Shown piece by piece: positions 56,200 through 64,000 of a stretch of DNA of 64,000 bases; the first letter of the stretch is position 1; each line of letters opens with the position of its first letter. This stretch comes from Microbacteriaceae bacterium VKM Ac-2855 (GTDB taxonomy: Bacteria > Actinomycetota > Actinomycetes > Actinomycetales > Microbacteriaceae). Both the position numbers and the translations under genes were made by a program. The notes under the pieces are model-generated. The model was not told where the DNA came from. It did not search any database and saw only the letters and a program-made list of their open reading frames with translations. The stretch is from NCBI GenBank assembly GCA_013204985.1, contig JABMLG010000005.1, positions 124,001 to 188,000 of the forward strand, in the 5' to 3' direction.

Positions 56200-56455
56200 T
56201 CTACGCCCCGCGGTATGAAATCGTCGGACGTGTTCCGGTCTCCGATTCCGGCGCGGCCGGCCAGGGATCGGCCTGCCGCGCCACGCGGGCCCGGTTCTCG
56301 CAGCATCGAAGGCAGACTGTGCAGCGTCGACCGCACTATCGCGGGGATGCGGTGGATTCGGGCCGCTTAGGCGGCATCCGAGCGAACCTGCGGCATCGAC
56401 CGCAGAACCGGCCCCGGTGCGGGGCCCGCGGAGGCCAGCGAAGAACCGCCGCCGG

Positions 56456-57076
56456 TCAGGCCGCCGCCACCACCACACGCGGCGCCCGCCGCGCCAGCGT
56501 CACGCCCAGCAGCGGCAGCGTCAGGCTGCACAGCGGGCCGATCAGCATGGCGAAGGCGAGGGTGCCGACGCCGACGTTACCGCCGAGCAGCCAGCCGACC
56601 ACGAGCACCGTCACCTCGACGCCGGTGCGACCGACCCAGAGCGGCCAGCCGGTGCGGCGTTGGATGCCGGTCATGAGTCCGTCACGCGGGCCAGGGCCGA
56701 GGTTCGCGCCGATGTAGATGCCACTCGCGACGGCGAGCAGAACCAGGCCACCCGCGAACAGGAGGCCCTTCGCCCACCAGTCCGCCGGGGCCGGCAAGAG
56801 CCACATCCCGAGCTCGATGAACGGGCCGAGCAGCAGCACGTTGGCCACGGTGCCGACGCCGGGCTTCTGCTGCAGCGGGATCCACAGCAGCAGCACCAGT
56901 ACGCCGATGATGTTGGTCAGAGCGCCGATGCCCAGGCCGGTGACGTTGACGAGACCCAGCGCGAACACCGTCCACGGATCCACGCCGATAACCGCGCGGA
57001 TCATCATCGCCTCGGCGAAGCCGTAGACGGCGAGGCCGAGGAGCAAGCGGGGGATGCGGACGGCGAGCGAGTTCAT
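56456..57076 (-). CDS. YczE/YyaS/YitT-family membrane protein
   Basis: A 206-residue protein with five to six membrane segments and the family signature GANLGPGPRDGLMTGIQRR in the middle. YczE-type proteins are of unsettled function, but in many actinobacteria they are divergent from a MocR regulator, as here (63-bp gap). That pairing suggests transport of a substrate sensed by the regulator. The ATG at 57076 lacks a clear ribosome-binding site. The 285 bp beyond its stop hold no gene. Confidence 0.85.
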   Translation of the reverse strand: MNSLAVRIPRLLLGLAVYGFAEAMMIRAVIGVDPWTVFALGLVNVTGLGIGALTNIIGVLVLLLWIPLQQKPGVGTVANVLLLGPFIELGMWLLPAPADWWAKGLLFAGGLVLLAVASGIYIGANLGPGPRDGLMTGIQRRTGWPLWVGRTGVEVTVLVVGWLLGGNVGVGTLAFAMLIGPLCSLTLPLLGVTLARRAPRVVVAAA

Positions 57077-57139
57077 GTGACAGATCCAATCTCACGAGTG
57101 GACTTCCCGTCTCGGTCCAATTCGGCTACCTTGGCTCGT

Positions 57140-58576
57140 ATGGCAGATGTCCACTTCGGCGCCCGCGCCCTGCAGACCCTCCTCGGCGACTGGCGGGAGG
57201 AGCGTGGCACGCGCCCCGCGTACGTCGCGTTGGCCGACCGCATCCGCCTGCTCGGCATCGATGGCCGCATCCCGTCCGACAGCCGCCTGCCGGCCGAGCG
57301 TGAACTCGCCGCCAAGCTCGGGGTCAGCCGCACCACCGTCGCGGCCGCCTACCGCGAACTGCGCGACGGCGGCTACCTCGCGAGCGTTCGCGGCTCGGGC
57401 AGCGTTACGCGGATGCCGGGCGCCGCGGTGCACGCCGTGCCGAGCCTCGCGCCAGACTTCGTCGACTTCACCCGCGCCGCCCTACCGGCCGTGCCCGAGC
57501 TCACCGAGGCCTACGGCCGTGCGCTCACCGAGCTGCCCCGCCACTTCCACTCCGGCTCCTACGACCACATCGGCCGCCCCGAGCTGCGCCGCGCGCTCGC
57601 CGACCGCTACACCGAGCGTGGCCTCCCGACGGCGCCCGAGCAGATCATGGTCACCCTCGGCGCCCAGCACGCGATCGCCCTGGTCGCTCGCACGCTGCTC
57701 GCCCGCGGCGATCGCGCCCTGATCGAGGCGCCGACGTATCCGCACGCCTACGAGGCGCTCCGTCTGGCCGGCGCCCGCCTGGTCACGGCGAACGTCGACG
57801 GCACCGACGGGTGGGACGGCGACGGGCTGCTCGCGGCGATCCGCGGCACCAGCCCCACGCTGGGATACCTGATGCCCGACTTCCACAACCCCACCGGACG
57901 CTCGATGTCGCTCGAACTGCGCGAGCAGGCGATCGCCGCGGCGACTCGGCAGGGAACACTGCTGATCGCGGACGAGACCACCGCCGAGCTCGACATCGAT
58001 CGGCGGATGACCCCGCTCCCGTTCGCGACGTACGGCCCGGAGTCGTCGGTGATCTCGATCGGTTCGGTCGGCAAGACGCTGTGGGGCGGGTTGCGGGTCG
58101 GCTGGATCCGCGCCGAGCGTCCGCTGATCCGCAAGTTCGTGGCCGCGCGCGCGGCGGGCGACCTCGGCACGCCCATCCTCGAGCAGCTCGTCGTGGCCGA
58201 CCTGCTGCCGCAGATGGATGCGATCCTCGAACGTCGCCGCGAAGAGCTCGGGCGCGGGCGGGCGCACCTCGAGCGCGCCCTGGCCGACGCGATCCCCGAG
58301 TGGACCGTGCCGCACGTGGCCGGTGGCCTCTCGACCTGGGTCAACCTCGGCAGTCCGGCGTCGTCGCAGTTGGCTCTGGCCGCGCGCACCTTCGGGCTGC
58401 GGATCACGGCCGGCCCGCGTTTCGGCATCGATGGCGCCTTTGAGCGCTTCTTGCGCATCCCGATCGGCTTCGACGCCGACGAGACCGATCGCGCCGTCGA
58501 GGCCCTGGCGAGCGCCTGGGCGCAGGTCGCTCGGCACCCGTCGGCGGATGCGGGGTACCTGGCCGACGTGGTGTGA
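57140..58576 (+). CDS. MocR-type regulator (GntR/aminotransferase fusion)
   Basis: A 478-residue MocR protein. The N-terminal GntR winged helix (about 20-95) includes LPAERELAAKLGVSRTTVAA. It is followed by a fold-type I PLP aminotransferase domain (about 110-478) with HNPTGRSM and the probable PLP lysine in ISIGSVGKTLWGG. MocR proteins bind PLP and an amine ligand and control a neighbouring gene, here the divergent YczE-like gene. TACCTT (57127-57132) ends 7 nt before the ATG, so the mRNA is probably leaderless; longer readings upstream are rejected. Confidence 0.9.
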   Translation: MADVHFGARALQTLLGDWREERGTRPAYVALADRIRLLGIDGRIPSDSRLPAERELAAKLGVSRTTVAAAYRELRDGGYLASVRGSGSVTRMPGAAVHAVPSLAPDFVDFTRAALPAVPELTEAYGRALTELPRHFHSGSYDHIGRPELRRALADRYTERGLPTAPEQIMVTLGAQHAIALVARTLLARGDRALIEAPTYPHAYEALRLAGARLVTANVDGTDGWDGDGLLAAIRGTSPTLGYLMPDFHNPTGRSMSLELREQAIAAATRQGTLLIADETTAELDIDRRMTPLPFATYGPESSVISIGSVGKTLWGGLRVGWIRAERPLIRKFVAARAAGDLGTPILEQLVVADLLPQMDAILERRREELGRGRAHLERALADAIPEWTVPHVAGGLSTWVNLGSPASSQLALAARTFGLRITAGPRFGIDGAFERFLRIPIGFDADETDRAVEALASAWAQVARHPSADAGYLADVV

Positions 58577-58677
58577 CCACCCGAGTCGAGATGCGAGCGG
58601 CCCGTCCCTGTCGCTGTACCGCCATCATCCGCCACGCGGTGGACGTCCGGCCTTCCGCATCCTGACAGACTGACGCG

Positions 58678-61600
58678 GTGCATCTTCTCGCAGTTCTGAG
58701 TATGAAGAACCGGGCGCTCATCGCCCTCGTCACCATCGTCGTGGCGCTCTTCGGCGCGATCTCCCTCACCGGTCTGAAGCAGGAGCTCGCTCCCTCGATC
58801 TCGTTCCCGCAGCTCGCGATCGTGACCAGCTATCCGGGAGCAGCGCCGGAGGTGGTCAACGAAGACGTCTCGACGCCGATCGAGACGGCGATCCAGGGCG
58901 TCCCGGGGCTCGAGAGCACGAGTGCGACGAGCAGCACGAACTCGTCGATCATCTCGGCCACCTTCACCTACGGCACGAACCTCGCCACCGCCGAGCAGAA
59001 GATCGACCAGGCGATCAACCGCATCAAGTCGGCCCTGCCGGCGGATCTCGAGCCGCAGGTGGTCACCGGATCCTTCGACGATCTGCCCGTGCTGCAGGTC
59101 GCGGTGACGAGCGACGGCGACAGCAAGGCGCTCGCAGCCCAGATCGATTCGACGGTCCTTCCTCAGCTGAAGGAGGTCGATGGCGTCCGCGACGCGAGCC
59201 TGCAGGGCGAGGCCGGTCAGCGGGTCACGATCACACCGGACACGGCGGCGCTGACCGCTGCGGGTCTGAGCACGTCCGATATCCGGACCGCGCTGCAGCA
59301 GAACGGTGTCCTGGTTCCGGGCGGCGAGATCACGCAAGACGGCTCGACCTTCTCGGTGCAGGCCGGCGCCCAGCTCGGCTCCACCGACGACATCGCGGCG
59401 CTGCCGCTCATCCGCACCGTCACGACCGCCGAAGACCTCGCGGAGGGGGCCGTGCGGCCCGCCACCACCATCGGCTCCGTCGCGACGGTAGCGATCACGG
59501 ATGACCCGATCACCTCGATCTCGCGCGTCGACGGCAAGCCCGCGCTCACGATCGCGATCACGAAGCTCCCCGCAGCGAACACCGTCGAGGTGTCCAACGG
59601 CGTGAAGGACGAGCTGCCCGGTCTCGAGGACACGCTCGGCGACGGCGCCACGTTCACCACCGTCTTCGACCAGGCCCCCTACATCCAGCAGTCGATCGAG
59701 TCGCTCGCCGAGGAGGGCGCGCTGGGCCTGGTCTTCGCGATCCTGATCATCCTGCTGTTCTTGCTCTCGGTGCGCTCGACGCTGGTCACGGCGATCTCGA
59801 TCCCCACCTCGGTCCTGATCACGTTCATCGGTCTGCAGACCGCGGGTTACACCCTCAACATCCTCACGCTCGGCGCGCTCACCATCGCGATCGGCCGTGT
59901 GGTGGACGACTCGATCGTGGTGATCGAGAACATCAAGCGCCACCTCGACCTGGGAGAGGAGCGCGCGGCGACCGTGGTCGGCGCGGTGCGCGAGGTGGCC
60001 GGAGCGATCACCGCCTCGACCATCACCACCGTCGCCGTCTTCCTGCCGATCTCCTTCGTCGGCGGCACGACGGGGGAGCTGTTCCGGCCGTTCGCGCTCA
60101 CGGTGACGATCGCGCTGCTGGCTTCGCTGGTCGTCGCGCTCACCATCGTGCCGGTGCTCGCCTACTGGTTCCTGCGACCGTCGAAGCGTGCCCGTCAGGC
60201 GATCGCGGAGCGACACGAGGCGCACCACGCAGCCTCGGTGGCGGCGGATGCGCCGGTCGCGTCACGTCGCGCGGTGAAGCACGCGCACGCGGGCGAAGCC
60301 GAAGACGACGAGACGCCGTCGCGGCTGCAGAAGTACTACATGCCGATCATCCACTGGACCCTCAAGCACTCGGTGGCGACGGTGCTGATCGCGGTCGTCA
60401 TCCTCATCGGCACGGGTGCACTGTATCCGTTCATGAAGACGAACTTCCTCGGTTCGAGCGGCCAGAACACCTTCACGGTGAGCCAGAAGATCGCGACCGG
60501 GTCGAGTCTGGATGCGCAGGACGCTGTCGCGCAGCAGGCGTCCGCAGCGATCCAGGCCGTGCCCGGCGTCGAGACGGTGCAGTTGTCGATCGGCTCCTCG
60601 GGCAGCAGCTTGCGCGACGCCTTCGCCGGTGGCGGCGCGAGCGCGATCAGCTACTCCGTCACGACGGATGAGAGCGCCGACCAGGAGACCGTGCAGGCCG
60701 GCGTGCGCGATGCCTTCGACGGTATCGCCGACGCCGCCGACGTCAGCGTCGCGGCCTCCTCGGGCTTCGGCGCGTCCTCCGACATCGAGGTCGACATCTC
60801 CTCCGGTGCCCAGTCCGATCTGCAGACGGCGAACGACGCGCTCCTCGCCGCCCTCAGCGGCCTCGACGAGGTGACGCAGGCCGAGAGCAACCTGTCGGCC
60901 TCGCTGCCCTACATCGCGGTCACCGTGAACCGGCAGCAGGCTGCGGATGCCGGACTCAGCGAAGTCGCGGTCGGCACGCTGGTCAGTCAGGCTCTGCAGC
61001 CCTCCCAAGCCGGGTCGATCGCGATCGATGACACGACCCTGTCGATCTACATCGCCTCAGCCACGCCTCCGCAGACCATCGACGAGCTCAATGCGCTGTC
61101 GATCCCGACCTTCACCGGCGCGGTCCCGCTCTCGACGCTCGCGACCGTGGCACAGACCGACGGCCCCGCCTCCATCACCACCGAACGGGGCGAGCGCACC
61201 GCGACGCTCACGGTGACGCCCAAAGGCGACGACCTCGCCTCCGCGAGCCTCGCCGTGCAGACGGCGATCGACGACACCGCGCTGCCGGCGGGGGTCAGCG
61301 CCTCGCTCGGCGGCGTCACCTCCGACCAGTCGGATGCGTTCAGCCAGCTGGGCATCGCGCTACTCGTCGCGATCCTGATCGTCTACATCGTGATGGTCGC
61401 CACGTTCCGTTCGCTCCTGCAGCCGCTGCTGCTGCTGGTCTCGGTGCCGTTCGCGGCGACCGGCGCGATCCTGCTGCAGGTGCTCACCGGTGTGCCGCTC
61501 GGCGTGCCGTCGCTGATCGGTGTGCTGATGCTGATCGGCATCGTCGTCACCAACGCGATCGTGCTCGTCGACCTCGTCAACCAGTACCGCGAGCGAGGGA

Positions 61601-61983
61601 TGAACGTGCGTGACGCCCTGCTGCACGGCACCGCGCGCCGACTCCGCCCTATCCTGATGACCGCGCTGGCGACGATCTTCGCGCTGCTGCCGATGGCGCT
61701 CGGCATCACCGGTCACGGCGGCTTCATCTCGCAGCCGTTGGCGATCGTCGTGATCGGCGGACTCGTGTCGTCCACCTTCCTCACGCTGGTCGTGCTCCCC
61801 GTGATCTACAACCTCGTCGAGGGCTTCCGCGAGCGCCGGGCCGCGCGTCGAAGTGACAAGACGTCCGACAACGCGGCCGGCGCCGCAGAATCCGGCGCCG
61901 CAGAATCCGGCGCGGCTGAATCCGGCGCCGCTGAATCCGGCGCCGCTGATTCCGGCGCCGCAGAAGAAGGAGTCACCGCATGA
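58678..61983 (+). CDS. RND-type efflux permease (HAE1/AcrB-like)
   Basis: A 1101-residue exporter with the RND layout: a first membrane helix (KNRALIALVTIVVALFG), two large extracellular loops, and two six-helix bundles with GRVVDDSIVVIENIKRHL, the proton-relay aspartates. No adaptor or outer-membrane partner is encoded nearby, as expected in a Gram-positive cell. The C-terminal tail is a run of AAESG repeats. The GTG start lies 6 nt after CAGACT, so leaderless initiation is likely. It is translationally coupled to two small genes that follow. The substrate is unknown. Confidence 0.9.
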   Translation: MHLLAVLSMKNRALIALVTIVVALFGAISLTGLKQELAPSISFPQLAIVTSYPGAAPEVVNEDVSTPIETAIQGVPGLESTSATSSTNSSIISATFTYGTNLATAEQKIDQAINRIKSALPADLEPQVVTGSFDDLPVLQVAVTSDGDSKALAAQIDSTVLPQLKEVDGVRDASLQGEAGQRVTITPDTAALTAAGLSTSDIRTALQQNGVLVPGGEITQDGSTFSVQAGAQLGSTDDIAALPLIRTVTTAEDLAEGAVRPATTIGSVATVAITDDPITSISRVDGKPALTIAITKLPAANTVEVSNGVKDELPGLEDTLGDGATFTTVFDQAPYIQQSIESLAEEGALGLVFAILIILLFLLSVRSTLVTAISIPTSVLITFIGLQTAGYTLNILTLGALTIAIGRVVDDSIVVIENIKRHLDLGEERAATVVGAVREVAGAITASTITTVAVFLPISFVGGTTGELFRPFALTVTIALLASLVVALTIVPVLAYWFLRPSKRARQAIAERHEAHHAASVAADAPVASRRAVKHAHAGEAEDDETPSRLQKYYMPIIHWTLKHSVATVLIAVVILIGTGALYPFMKTNFLGSSGQNTFTVSQKIATGSSLDAQDAVAQQASAAIQAVPGVETVQLSIGSSGSSLRDAFAGGGASAISYSVTTDESADQETVQAGVRDAFDGIADAADVSVAASSGFGASSDIEVDISSGAQSDLQTANDALLAALSGLDEVTQAESNLSASLPYIAVTVNRQQAADAGLSEVAVGTLVSQALQPSQAGSIAIDDTTLSIYIASATPPQTIDELNALSIPTFTGAVPLSTLATVAQTDGPASITTERGERTATLTVTPKGDDLASASLAVQTAIDDTALPAGVSASLGGVTSDQSDAFSQLGIALLVAILIVYIVMVATFRSLLQPLLLLVSVPFAATGAILLQVLTGVPLGVPSLIGVLMLIGIVVTNAIVLVDLVNQYRERGMNVRDALLHGTARRLRPILMTALATIFALLPMALGITGHGGFISQPLAIVVIGGLVSSTFLTLVVLPVIYNLVEGFRERRAARRSDKTSDNAAGAAESGAAESGAAESGAAESGAADSGAAEEGVTA
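61879..61968 (+). repeat. 15-bp tandem repeat inside the RND gene
   Basis: Six contiguous 15-bp units (GGCGCCGCAGAATCC and variants) encode repeated G-A-A-E-S near the C terminus of the exporter. The frame is preserved because the unit is a multiple of three. Unit number may vary among strains. Confidence 0.9.
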
Positions 61984-62450
61984 GCATCCCGATCGGCTCG
62001 ACCTGGCGCAGCGGCCCCGAACGGGCCCAGGCCGACCTCGCTCTCCTGGATGCCGAGGCCTACACGGCCGCCGACTTCCGCCCCGGCATCCTGCGTCACA
62101 TCGTGCTGTTCCGCTTCGCTCCCACCACGCTACTCGCGGATGTGGATGCGGTCACCGAACGCTTCCTCGCCCTGCAGCGCGACGGACTGCGCGACGGTCT
62201 GCCGTACATCGTCTCGATCGAGGCGGGCGCGCAGCTGAGCACGGAGCCCGTCGGGGACGGCTTCGATCGCGGCTTCATCGTCACCTTCGCCTCTGAGGGC
62301 GACCGCAATTACTACATCGGCCGGCCGGTGGTCGACGGCCCGGGCCTCTTCGATCCGGCGCACGACGCGTTCAAGGCGTTCGTCGGTCCCTTCCTCGACA
62401 CGGCCGGTATCGTCGCTTTCGACTTCCGGCCCGACGGAGCCACCCACTGA
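61980..62450 (+). CDS. Dabb-family (stress-responsive A/B barrel) protein
   Basis: A 156-residue protein. After a 38-residue leader the Dabb domain begins with ILRHIVLFRFAP, followed by GLPYIVSIEAGAQLS and DRGFIVTFASEGDRNYYI, the usual strand and helix pattern of dimeric alpha-beta barrels. Family members are heat- or salt-stress proteins or small-molecule cyclases. The ATG overlaps the exporter stop by 4 bp and its own stop overlaps the NUDIX gene, so the three form one operon. Its link to export is unexplained. Confidence 0.85.
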   Translation: MSIPIGSTWRSGPERAQADLALLDAEAYTAADFRPGILRHIVLFRFAPTTLLADVDAVTERFLALQRDGLRDGLPYIVSIEAGAQLSTEPVGDGFDRGFIVTFASEGDRNYYIGRPVVDGPGLFDPAHDAFKAFVGPFLDTAGIVAFDFRPDGATH

Positions 62451-62926
62451 TGGCGACGCCGGCGTTCATCCTGCGACTGCGTGAGGGCGTCGGCCACGAG
62501 CTGCTCTGGCTCACCGGAGTCACGGCGGTGATTCTGCGCAGCGACGGCGCGACGGAGCAGGTGCTGCTGGTGCGGCGGTCCGACAACGGCCGGTGGACCC
62601 CGGTCACCGGCGTTATGGATCCGGGCGACACGGTCGCCGGTACCGCGATCCGTGAGGCGATGGAGGAGACGGGCGTGGTGATCGAAGTGCAGCGGCTGGC
62701 CTGGGTGCACACGCTGCCGCCGCAGGAGTACCCGAATGGCGACCGCAGCCAGTACGTCGACCACGTGGTGCGCGCGCGCTACGTCTCGGGCGACGCGCAT
62801 GTCGCCGATGACGAGTCGACGGAGGTCGGCTGGTTCGGGCTCGACGCGTTGCCGCCGATGCAGCAGACCCACCTCGACCGCATCGCCGCCGCACTGCCGG
62901 TGGACGGCCCCTGCCGGCTGGACTGA
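62450..62926 (+). CDS. NUDIX hydrolase of the RND operon
   Basis: A 158-residue NUDIX protein with the box starting GVMDPGDTVAGTAIREAMEE followed by TGV, with all Mg2+-binding glutamates present. It resembles small pyrophosphatases annotated as MutT-like or ADP-ribose hydrolases. The ATG overlaps the Dabb gene stop by one base. It is the last gene of the operon; a dispersed palindromic element follows 35 bp downstream. Confidence 0.87.
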   Translation: MATPAFILRLREGVGHELLWLTGVTAVILRSDGATEQVLLVRRSDNGRWTPVTGVMDPGDTVAGTAIREAMEETGVVIEVQRLAWVHTLPPQEYPNGDRSQYVDHVVRARYVSGDAHVADDESTEVGWFGLDALPPMQQTHLDRIAAALPVDGPCRLD

Positions 62927-62961
62927 CCGCGTCGCTCCGCGATGCGTTCCGTCGTTCATCC

Positions 62962-63027
62962 CTGCGCTGTCGTTTTCACCGCGCGCACCCGGCAAAACAC
63001 CCGCGCGCGGGGAAAACGACAGCGCAG
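62962..63027. repeat. 66-bp dispersed palindromic element, copy 2
   Basis: It has the same perfect 15-bp ends (CTGCGCTGTCGTTTT at 62962-62976, complement at 63013-63027) and exactly the same length as the copy at 20899-20964. The GC-rich shoulders are also conserved; only the central 15 or so bases differ. It lies between convergent genes and could also act as their terminator. Confidence 0.85.
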
Positions 63028-63028
63028 G

Positions 63029-63670
63029 TTAGCGCTGGCGGCCCGGGACCTGGATCGCGGTGACCGTCACCGTCACGGTGCCGCTGATGTTCTGGTTGCC
63101 GGTCGGCGCGCTCTCGGGCAGGCGGAACGTCGCGCGCAAGTGATCGGTGCCGCCCACGGCGAAGGCGGCGGATGCGGGCAGCGCGATCGTGCCGCTCGCC
63201 GGTCGGTCCGCAGAGACGGTCGTGAGGGTCCCCGAGCAGGCCGTGGCGGAGGTCCACGCCACGGAGCACCGGTCGATCGCGAGTTGCAGGCCGTCCGAGC
63301 TGCTCGCGGCGACGGTCGTCGATGTCACGCCGAGTTGCAGCTGCGAGACGGCGATCGTGCCGGTGTTACGCAGATCGATCAGGCGCGCGGAGGTGTCGCC
63401 GGGCCGAAGCCCCGTCACGGGAACCGAGAACTCATTGACTCCGCTCGCGTTCCAGTCCACCGTGACCGCGCCCGCCCGCACGTTCGCGGTGGCGCTGCCC
63501 TGGCTGCGCAACACGGCGGATGCGCCCACCGCGCCGCCGAGGACGAGCACCGCGACGACCGCGATCGTTGCGCGCGCGTGCATCCGCCGGCGAGGGCGCG
63601 CCGCCGCCCGACGTCCGTGTTCCAGGGCGGCAGCGCGGCGGCCGTGCGTCACGGCGTGCCGTCCACTCAC
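63029..63670 (-). CDS. TasA/camelysin-like secreted protein
   Basis: A 213-residue exported protein. A strongly basic n-region precedes the membrane segment ATIAVVAVLVLGGAVGASAV, then a beta-rich domain with PVTGLRPGDTSARLIDLRNT, typical of TasA/CalY-like proteins processed by SipW-type signal peptidases. GTG 63670 overlaps the stop of the signal peptidase gene (GTGA), which supports that pairing; an internal ATG near 63584 would give a shorter signal. The protein probably assembles in the cell envelope or matrix. Fibre formation is not shown. Confidence 0.75.
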   Translation of the reverse strand: MSGRHAVTHGRRAAALEHGRRAAARPRRRMHARATIAVVAVLVLGGAVGASAVLRSQGSATANVRAGAVTVDWNASGVNEFSVPVTGLRPGDTSARLIDLRNTGTIAVSQLQLGVTSTTVAASSSDGLQLAIDRCSVAWTSATACSGTLTTVSADRPASGTIALPASAAFAVGGTDHLRATFRLPESAPTGNQNISGTVTVTVTAIQVPGRQR

Positions 63671-64000
63671 GAGCGTCCCTCCCGCTCGCGAGATGCCTCT
63701 TGTGCACGCAGTTCGCGGCGTGTCGCGGGCACAAGAGGCATCTCGCGGGAGTCGGGGGCTGCGGCCGCCTCGGGCGCGGTGGCCTCTGGCGTGGTGGGCT
63801 CTGGCGTGGCGGCCGCCGGCCGGCGCCAGATGGCGGCCAGCAACCAGGCCGCGACCAGAGCCCCGCCCACCCCGAAGAGCACGACGCGGCTGCGCGGGTC
63901 GCCGAAAGCTATCGTCGGCCAGCCGAGGTAGGGCACCACGGCGCTGCGGCGCCACACCTCGCTGTCCGCGATGGTGAGGATCCACGGATCGGCGGACTCG
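63667..64000 (-). CDS. SipW-type signal peptidase I, C-terminal part
   Basis: The last 110 codons of a membrane-bound S26 signal peptidase; the start lies beyond the window. Visible are the end of the catalytic domain (VWRRSAVVPYLGWPTIAFG), a C-terminal membrane helix (VLFGVGGALVAAWLLAAIW) and a cytosolic or exposed tail rich in Ala, Pro, Thr and Glu. The catalytic Ser and Lys are outside the window. The gene overlaps the TasA-like gene by 4 bp. The final 30 codons are made largely of a 19-bp inverted repeat. Confidence 0.75.
   Translation of the reverse strand, partial: ESADPWILTIADSEVWRRSAVVPYLGWPTIAFGDPRSRVVLFGVGGALVAAWLLAAIWRRPAAATPEPTTPEATAPEAAAAPDSREMPLVPATRRELRAQEASREREGRS
63687..63747. 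repeat. 19-bp inverted repeat inside the signal peptidase 3' end
   Basis: CGCGAGATGCCTCTTGTGC (63687-63705) and its exact complement (63729-63747) enclose a 23-nt loop. It encodes the tail residues REMPLV and QEASRE of the peptidase. Such a perfect stem inside a gene suggests a palindromic element inserted at, and read as, the end of the gene. Confidence 0.85.

Noticed and set aside
1-64000. tRNA, rRNA or a phage integration site marking the edges of the 27.6-47.7 kb block
   Set aside because: No tRNA-like cloverleaf, integrase or flanking direct repeat could be recognised by eye at either edge.

Overview
The window looks like a chromosome segment of a high-GC Gram-positive actinobacterium, most likely of the Microbacteriaceae (Microbacterium/Leifsonia-like). 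The grounds are the very high GC at third codon positions, frequent GTG and one TTG start, ATGA/GTGA operon overlaps, many apparently leaderless genes, no outer-membrane functions, and families typical of that group (KimA-type permease, PadR/DUF4097 pair, DUF2332, MocR/YczE pair, SipW-type signal peptidase). No tRNA, rRNA, CRISPR array, integrase or intact insertion sequence was found. The family assignment is inference; all protein calls come from reading the translations, not from a search.

Layout. 1-5.1 kb: the end of a sugar-uptake and catabolic operon (ABC substrate-binding protein, two permeases, Gfo/Idh/MocA oxidoreductase, FAH-family hydrolase, SDR) that resembles the non-phosphorylating routes for L-fucose or L-rhamnose. 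5.0-9.8 kb: a Pr6Pr-like membrane protein, a 1.4-kb gene-free stretch full of hairpins and short repeats, a KimA-like potassium importer flanked by two tandem arrays, and a small helix-turn-helix protein. 10-17.6 kb: a secreted subtilase, an MFS protein, a NUDIX hydrolase, a KtrAB-like potassium channel pair, a DUF2332 protein, and an OhrR-like MarR regulator divergent from a tiny zinc-ribbon protein. 17.6-27.4 kb: an Na+/H+ antiporter, PadR with a DUF4097 adhesin-like protein, a TipA-like MerR regulator, a HEAT-repeat/glycosyltransferase fusion in an operon with a second glycosyltransferase and a 91-residue unknown, a third glycosyltransferase, and a ROK sugar kinase.

27.6-47.5 kb is a glycoside-utilisation region: GH1 with an unusual SDR, an MFS transporter, a LacI regulator, GH2, an alpha-carbonic anhydrase lipoprotein behind a two-component system, a DHA2 drug exporter facing a MarR regulator, a second MarR, an MFS/GH43 pair, and a GH78 rhamnosidase with its own MFS transporter. 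Three near-identical palindromes tie the LacI protein to GH1, the MFS gene and GH2. This block has far fewer copies of the heptamer GGATGCG than either flank, which suggests a different history. 47.7-58.6 kb: a CitAB/DcuSR-like two-component system divergent from a DctA-type dicarboxylate symporter, an OmpR-type system with a Wzz-like membrane protein, an XRE/nucleotidyltransferase toxin-antitoxin-like pair, and a YczE/MocR divergent pair. 58.7-64 kb: an RND-type exporter with two small co-transcribed genes, then a TasA-like secreted protein and the end of a SipW-type signal peptidase.

Regulation is unusually readable here. Good operator candidates sit in front of MarR, PadR, MerR, LacI, MarR(2), DctA and the XRE pair. 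About ten genes have a -10-like hexamer only 6-7 nt before the start codon, the mark of leaderless transcription.
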